Assembly: GCA_905234005.1 (NCBI GenBank)
Contig: CAJOFW010000004.1
Coordinates: 1 to 33,009, forward strand
DNA from: an uncultured Oscillospiraceae bacterium
Lineage (GTDB): Bacteria; Bacillota; Clostridia; Oscillospirales; Oscillospiraceae
Length of the DNA stretch: 33,009 nucleotides
Direction: 5' to 3'
Shown: one piece after another, positions 28,010 through 33,009 of the stretch
Layout of the letters: each line of letters starts with the position of its first letter
Position numbering within the stretch: the stretch's first letter is position 1
Made by a program: the position numbers and the translations under genes
The notes under the pieces: generated by a model
What the model saw: the letters and a program-made list of their open reading frames with translations, nothing else
Database searches by the model: none
What the model was told of the DNA's origin: nothing

Positions 28010-30745
28010 ATGGCTCATGCTCTCACGGCGCTGGCCGCCGTTCTCGTTCTCGCGCAGCTTCTCCCCTTTGCGATCACGCCGGTTCTCATCCTCACGCTGC
28101 CGACGGAGCACGGCCTGAAGCCCTCGGTTCCGGAGCGGGCTGTGTGTCTTGCCGCCGGCGCCGTGTGCGATCTTCTCGCGCTTGTCATCGCGGACGCCGC
28201 GCATTTCCATACAATTCATATAACAGGAAGGCTTCTCTCCGTCCTCTCCCTCGGCTGCACGGCGCAGGAGCTTGCCTCGGTCGCGACGTCGGACGCCGTC
28301 GCCGCGTGCGCGGCGGTTCTGATCGGCGTCATCGGACGGTTTTTCCTCTCGTCGCTGCGTCTGCGGTACACGCACGGGCTTGACACCGGCTTCGCGGACG
28401 AGGGCGACCTCTACCTGATCGAGGCGCTGCGAATCTCCCTTTTCGACCCGTATTACCGCGACAGCTGGCTTCGGCTCACCGCCGTCGGACGCCGTGTCCT
28501 GCTTCTGAGCTGCGCGTTCTTTGCCTCGCTCCTCCTTCTGGCGCACGGGACGGCGTATCACAGCCTTGAGTCGCTCCGCATCGCCGGCGTATGCCGCCGG
28601 ACGACGGAGGCGGCCGGTACCGACGCCGAACGCGACGAAAGCCGCGTCATCGTCCGGAACGACGGCCCGCTCGACTGCACGGCCCGGCTCCTGTACCTCA
28701 CCGACGACGAGAACGACCCCACGGCGTACCCGTTTGCCGACGTGTCCGTCCCGGCGGGCGGCACGGCGACCCTCGCCATGGACTACGATCGCGGCGTCGA
28801 CCTCTCCCCCGGCGGCGGCTCGACCGTCTGGCTCATGAACGGCGCGGGCGTTGCTCTCGACAGCGTGACGCTGCCCGCCCTCGGCGAGGATGAGCTGTAC
28901 GTCCTCCGCGCCGACGCCGACGGCAGCGGCGAAGCCTGGGAGATCGTGACGCTCTCGTCGGACGGCGATGCCGCCGTGCCCGCCCCGGTATTTTCACGGG
29001 ACAGCGGCTTCTACGGCAGCGAGTTCCGGCTGTCCCTGTCCGCGAATCCGGGACTTACGATCCACTACACGCTCGACTGCTCGACGCCCACCGCCGATTC
29101 CGCGCTCTATGCCGACGGGATCCGCGTCTATGACCGCAGCGCCGAGCCGGATCGCTACCGTTCCATCGAAAACGTGACGCCGGATTATCTGTCCGCGGAG
29201 GCGGACGACGGGACGGAGAACGACCCGGTCATGAAGGCGTTCGTCGTTCGCGCCGTCGCCGTGGACGCCGACGGCAGGACGAGCGACGTCGTCACAAAGA
29301 CCTATTTCATCGGCCTCGACGCCCTGCGGGAAGCCACGGTCGTATCCCTCGTCGCGGACCCTTACGACCTGTTTGACGACGAGTACGGCATCTACGTCAC
29401 CGGCGCGGACTACGACGCGTATTACGAGCGCGTCCTCGCCGGAGAGACCGTCAGGGTCGGGGACATCCCTCTTCCCAACTACGAGCAGAGCGGCATCGAG
29501 TGGGAACGGGAGGCGAATTTCGAGCTTTTCCGAAACGGCAGCCGCTATATCAACCAGCTCGCGGGCATCCGCATCCAGGGCCACGGCTCCCGCGCCTCCC
29601 ACCGCAAGCGTTTTTCGATCTTCGCCCGGGAGGAATACAGCGGCAGCCGCTATTTCGACGAGCCGATCTTTGACGACGGTCAGGCCCACTCCCTCGTGCT
29701 GCGCGCCGGCGCGATGAACGCGTTCGCGCAGCTCATCGCCGAGGGCCGGGACGTGCTGAGCATCCCGTTCACACGGGCCGCCGTATTTCTCGACGGCGAA
29801 TACTGGTACAACACCTACCTCTACGAGAAGGCCGCGGAGCACCTCTTCACGAACCTCTACGGCGTCAGCGAGGACAACGTGGCGATCGTGAAAAACGGCG
29901 ACGTCACCGACGACGCCCTCGAGGGCGGGAACCCCTACTCCGCCATCTATGAGTTCCTCGCCCGGAACGACCTGTCCGATGACGCGGCCTACGCACAGTT
30001 CAACGACATCGTCGATATCCAGAGCTTCATCGACGCGAGCTGCATACAAATCTATATGGCGGACGTGGACTATCAGGAGCAGTGGAACAACTACCTCTGG
30101 CACACGGTCGTCGCGGAGGACGACGCGTACGGCGACACCCGCTGGCGCTGGGGCCTGTACGACCTCGACCTGAACTGGGCCTCGCTGGACGCGGCCTTCA
30201 CGGTCGAAAACCCGTGGGAGATCAACCCGTTCACGATGTACGGCGTCTACCAGCTCTCCCCGATCACCGAGTGGCCCATCTACGCCGCGCTCCGGACGAA
30301 CGGGACGTTCTGCCGTTCGTTCGTCACGACGTTTATGGACATCGTCAACACGCGGTTCCGGGCCGATACGTACCGCCCCCTGCTCGCCCGGCTCGACAGC
30401 AGCGCCGAGGCGTACGCCGAATTCCTGGAAAACCGCGCCGACTGTATCGTCCCGTACGTCGCGGAGGAGTTCGGTCTTTCGGGCACGCTGGGAACCGTGA
30501 CGCTCACGGTCAGCGACCCGGACGGCGGGACGGTCACCCTCAACACCGTCACGCCGGAGCCGGACGGCAGCCCGTGGTCGGGCGAATACTTCACCGACTA
30601 TCCCGTCACCGTCACGGCCAACGCCAATCCCGGCTATACCTTCGCCGGCTGGGAGATCAACGGCAGGCCCGTCTCCGGCTCGACGGTGGAGGTATCCTTC
30701 GGACAAGGAGGCGTTACGATCCATGCGATCTTCAACAGCCAGTGA
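28010..30745 (+). CDS. CotH kinase family protein with N-terminal multi-TM region, lamin-tail/chitobiase-like segments and C-terminal InlB/Flg_new-type repeat
   Basis: IRIQGHGSRASHRKRFSIFAREEYSGS...SLVLRAGAMNAF...TRAAVFLDGEYWYNTYLYEKA..., RWRWGLYDLDLNW; GLTIHYTLDCSTPTADSALY; C-terminal NPGYTFAGWEINGRPVSG; AAAGGAG RBS. Confidence 0.88.
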   Translation: MAHALTALAAVLVLAQLLPFAITPVLILTLPTEHGLKPSVPERAVCLAAGAVCDLLALVIADAAHFHTIHITGRLLSVLSLGCTAQELASVATSDAVAACAAVLIGVIGRFFLSSLRLRYTHGLDTGFADEGDLYLIEALRISLFDPYYRDSWLRLTAVGRRVLLLSCAFFASLLLLAHGTAYHSLESLRIAGVCRRTTEAAGTDAERDESRVIVRNDGPLDCTARLLYLTDDENDPTAYPFADVSVPAGGTATLAMDYDRGVDLSPGGGSTVWLMNGAGVALDSVTLPALGEDELYVLRADADGSGEAWEIVTLSSDGDAAVPAPVFSRDSGFYGSEFRLSLSANPGLTIHYTLDCSTPTADSALYADGIRVYDRSAEPDRYRSIENVTPDYLSAEADDGTENDPVMKAFVVRAVAVDADGRTSDVVTKTYFIGLDALREATVVSLVADPYDLFDDEYGIYVTGADYDAYYERVLAGETVRVGDIPLPNYEQSGIEWEREANFELFRNGSRYINQLAGIRIQGHGSRASHRKRFSIFAREEYSGSRYFDEPIFDDGQAHSLVLRAGAMNAFAQLIAEGRDVLSIPFTRAAVFLDGEYWYNTYLYEKAAEHLFTNLYGVSEDNVAIVKNGDVTDDALEGGNPYSAIYEFLARNDLSDDAAYAQFNDIVDIQSFIDASCIQIYMADVDYQEQWNNYLWHTVVAEDDAYGDTRWRWGLYDLDLNWASLDAAFTVENPWEINPFTMYGVYQLSPITEWPIYAALRTNGTFCRSFVTTFMDIVNTRFRADTYRPLLARLDSSAEAYAEFLENRADCIVPYVAEEFGLSGTLGTVTLTVSDPDGGTVTLNTVTPEPDGSPWSGEYFTDYPVTVTANANPGYTFAGWEINGRPVSGSTVEVSFGQGGVTIHAIFNSQ

Positions 30746-31631
30746 TTCGGTATGGCGCGGACGCGCCGCACGGCTGCTGCTCCTGCTCGCGCTGTGCGCC
30801 GTGCTCGCGCTCTGCTGGGGCGTCGGCCGCGCACACGACGCGAAGAGCGCCCGGACGCCGGCCGTCCCTCTCACGGAGGCGGCGCTGACGGAGAGCCTGC
30901 CCCGCCTTGCCGTCACCGCCGCCGACCGATCCGACGACAGCGCCGGCGCGGCCGCGCTCGACCTGTCCCGGTACGACGGCGAATGCCGGATCGACGAGGG
31001 CGGCGGCTACATCCTCTCCGGCCGGCTCGACGGCACGCTGCGGATAAACGCGCCGGAGCAGACCGTGCACCTCTTTCTCGACGGCGTGACGATCACCTCC
31101 CCGGACGGCCCCGCCGTCCGGGTCGACGCGGCGGACAAGGTCGTCGTCACGCTCCTGCCCGGTACCGAGAGCACGCTGAGCGATTCCGGCGACTACCGCG
31201 CCGCCGCCGAGCTCGAGGCCTGCGTCTTCTCCGTGTGCGACCTGACGTTCAACGGCACGGGCGCGCTGAACGTGACCGGCCTGTACAAGGACGGGCTGCG
31301 TTCCCGGGACGTGCTCAAGATCCTGGACGGCGACATCCGCGTCACCTGCAGGCGCACGGGCGTGCACGGTACGGACGGCATCCTCGTGGAGGGCGGCACG
31401 CTGACCGTCTCGGCCGAGAAGTACGGCTTCCGCACGACAAAGACCGGCACAGACGGCCGGGGCAGCATCGTCGTCGCCGGCGGGGAGCTGACGATCATCG
31501 CGGGCCGGTACGCGTTCGCCGCGAGCCGGGGCGACCTCTATATCTACGGCTGCACGATCCACTGCCGCGCCGTGGTGGACGTGTACGACGTCGCGGGCAG
31601 TGTGCGCATCGAACGCGGGTGCATCGTATGA
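30723..31631 (+). CDS. carbohydrate-binding domain-containing protein (DUF4353-like), N-terminal membrane anchor/signal
   Basis: LLLLLALCAVLALCW hydrophobic N-terminus; GTLRINAPEQTVHLFLDGVTITSPDGPAVRVDAADKVVVTLLPGTESTLSD...GTGALNVTGLYKDGLRSRDVLKILDGDIRVTC. Confidence 0.8.
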   Translation: MRSSTASDSVWRGRAARLLLLLALCAVLALCWGVGRAHDAKSARTPAVPLTEAALTESLPRLAVTAADRSDDSAGAAALDLSRYDGECRIDEGGGYILSGRLDGTLRINAPEQTVHLFLDGVTITSPDGPAVRVDAADKVVVTLLPGTESTLSDSGDYRAAAELEACVFSVCDLTFNGTGALNVTGLYKDGLRSRDVLKILDGDIRVTCRRTGVHGTDGILVEGGTLTVSAEKYGFRTTKTGTDGRGSIVVAGGELTIIAGRYAFAASRGDLYIYGCTIHCRAVVDVYDVAGSVRIERGCIV

Positions 31632-32311
31632 GCAGATACCGGCACGAATACAAATACCTCATCGACGCCGGGCAGGAGGGCATTCTGCGCGTCCGCACCG
31701 CCGCCATACTCCGGCCCGACCCGCACGTCCGCTCCGACGGAAGCTACCTCATCCGCAGCGCCTACTTCGACGACCTGCGTGACACGTGCCTCGAGGAGAA
31801 CCTCGCCGGCACCGACCCGCGCTCGAAATTCCGCATCCGGTACTACAACAGCGATACCGGCCGGCTCACGCTCGAGAAAAAGAGCAAGCGCCGGGGTATG
31901 TGCCTCAAGGAGTCCTGCTCACTCACGGAGGGCGAATGCCGCGCACTGCTCGCCGGCGATACGCCGCCGGTTTCCCCCGACGCGCCGCCGATTAAGAAGG
32001 CCCTTCTCACCGAGCTGTTCCGGCGGGGCCTCGCGCCGAAGGTCATCGTGACATATGAGCGCATCCCCTTCGTCTACGAGGGCGGCAACGTCCGGGTCAC
32101 GTTCGACCGGCGCCTCACGTCGTCAAACGACGTCGGCCGCTTTCTCACCGGCGGCTATGCCCAGCGGCCCGTGCTCCCGACCGGGCACTGCGTGCTCGAG
32201 GTCAAATGGGACGAGGCGCTGCCCCGGTTCATCCGGGACGTCCTCACGCTCGACGGTCTCACCTGGACCGCGTTTTCCAAATACTATATGTGCCGCCGGT
32301 TCCATATGTGA
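31628..32311 (+). CDS. VTC-domain polyphosphate polymerase-like protein
   Basis: MSRYRHEYKYLID..., YLIRSAYFDDLRDTCLEENLAGTDPRSKFRIRYYN, LTLEKKSKRRGMCLKES, VTYERIPFVYEGGNVRVTFDRRL, VLEVKWDEALP; ATGA overlap with the upstream gene. Confidence 0.9.
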   Translation: MSRYRHEYKYLIDAGQEGILRVRTAAILRPDPHVRSDGSYLIRSAYFDDLRDTCLEENLAGTDPRSKFRIRYYNSDTGRLTLEKKSKRRGMCLKESCSLTEGECRALLAGDTPPVSPDAPPIKKALLTELFRRGLAPKVIVTYERIPFVYEGGNVRVTFDRRLTSSNDVGRFLTGGYAQRPVLPTGHCVLEVKWDEALPRFIRDVLTLDGLTWTAFSKYYMCRRFHM

Positions 32312-32371
32312 GCCGTGCCCGGCCGCATTTCATTCGCAACTATTCGATCATCATCCGGGAGGAGAATCAGC

Positions 32372-33009
32372 ATGGATCTGCAATCGGTCATCGAGAGAGC
32401 GTTTCTGGAGGGCTACGCCGCCAGCGACATCGACATCGTCACCATTTTCCTGTGCATCGGCATCACGGCGGTGCTGGGCGTGTACATCTTCATCCTCTAC
32501 CGCCTCACCAACAAGAATTCGTTCTACAGCCGCAGCTTCAACGTCGCGCTGATCGAGCTTGCGGTCATCACCTCGGCCATCATCCTCACGATTCAGTCGA
32601 ACATCGTCGTGTCCCTCGGCATGGTCGGCGCGCTGTCGATCGTCCGCTTCCGCACAGCCATCAAGGATCCGATGGATCTCGTGTTTCTGTTCTGGTCGAT
32701 CAGCGTCGGCATCATCTGCGGCGCGGGCTTCGCGATGATCGCGGTCATCGCCTCCGTCGTCCTCACGATCGTCGTGCTCGTGCTGTATGGCCGCGAGAGA
32801 AGCCCCGACGCGCTCGTGCTCATCGTGAACGCCGACGCCTACGCCGAGGACGCGATTCTGAGCGTCGTGAGCGAGAACTGCCGCCGCTACAACGTCCGCG
32901 CCCGCAACGTCACAAGCGACAGCGTCCACTTCGCGATCGAGGTCAAAACCCGCCGCCACCAGAATCTCATCAGCTCGCTGATGGCCCTCGAGCACGTCAC
33001 CGCCGTCTC
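32372..33009 (+). CDS. DUF4956 domain-containing membrane protein (partial, runs off the window)
   Basis: MDLQSVIERAFLEGYAASDIDIVTIFLCIGITAVLGVYIFILYRLTNKNSFYSRSFNVALIELAVITSAIILTIQSNIVVSLGMVGALSIVRFRTAIKDPMDLVFLFWSISVGIICG. Confidence 0.9.
   Translation, partial: MDLQSVIERAFLEGYAASDIDIVTIFLCIGITAVLGVYIFILYRLTNKNSFYSRSFNVALIELAVITSAIILTIQSNIVVSLGMVGALSIVRFRTAIKDPMDLVFLFWSISVGIICGAGFAMIAVIASVVLTIVVLVLYGRERSPDALVLIVNADAYAEDAILSVVSENCRRYNVRARNVTSDSVHFAIEVKTRRHQNLISSLMALEHVTAV

Overview
The window is GC-rich DNA that reads like a spore-forming Clostridia/Oscillospiraceae-type bacterium (SASP remnant, CotH, bifurcating-type Etf genes). It encodes, left to right: a secreted protein fragment, a metallophosphatase, a BMP-family binding protein divergent from a LacI regulator, a PAP2 phosphatase, a nitroreductase, two paralogous acyl-CoA dehydrogenase/EtfB/EtfA modules (the first followed by a CoA-transferase), a large serine recombinase between those modules, an XRE-AbrB regulator, an acyltransferase, asparagine synthetase, a CarD-like regulator, a Bax-inhibitor-1 family protein, a DeoR regulator, pyruvate phosphate dikinase, a second serine recombinase, and a CotH / carbohydrate-binding / VTC polyphosphate polymerase / DUF4956 cluster. 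The main finding is that asnB is split. Its 5' part ends at about 20079 and its 3' part resumes at about 27009, with codons that join exactly (LLD|RKDRMSMYS). The 6930-bp segment between them is bounded by GGAC (central GA) on both sides. Matching inverted arms (TTATCCAtGAGCGcGG / TTATCCAcGAGCGgGG) sit 11 nt from the core at each end. This is the footprint expected of a serine-recombinase element with a symmetric attP, and it carries ppdK, a DeoR regulator, a Bax-inhibitor-1 family gene and a CarD-like gene as cargo. The first recombinase likewise abuts a 5'-truncated SASP gene. Other candidates are a minus-strand ~270-nt transcript with two tiny ORFs and attenuator-like alternative hairpins (27513-27785), a structured element at 11130-11209, and a heptamer tandem repeat in the leader of the first acyl-CoA dehydrogenase gene. 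Four genes show small frameshifts. These could be real decay or sequencing indels, so pseudogene claims are hedged.
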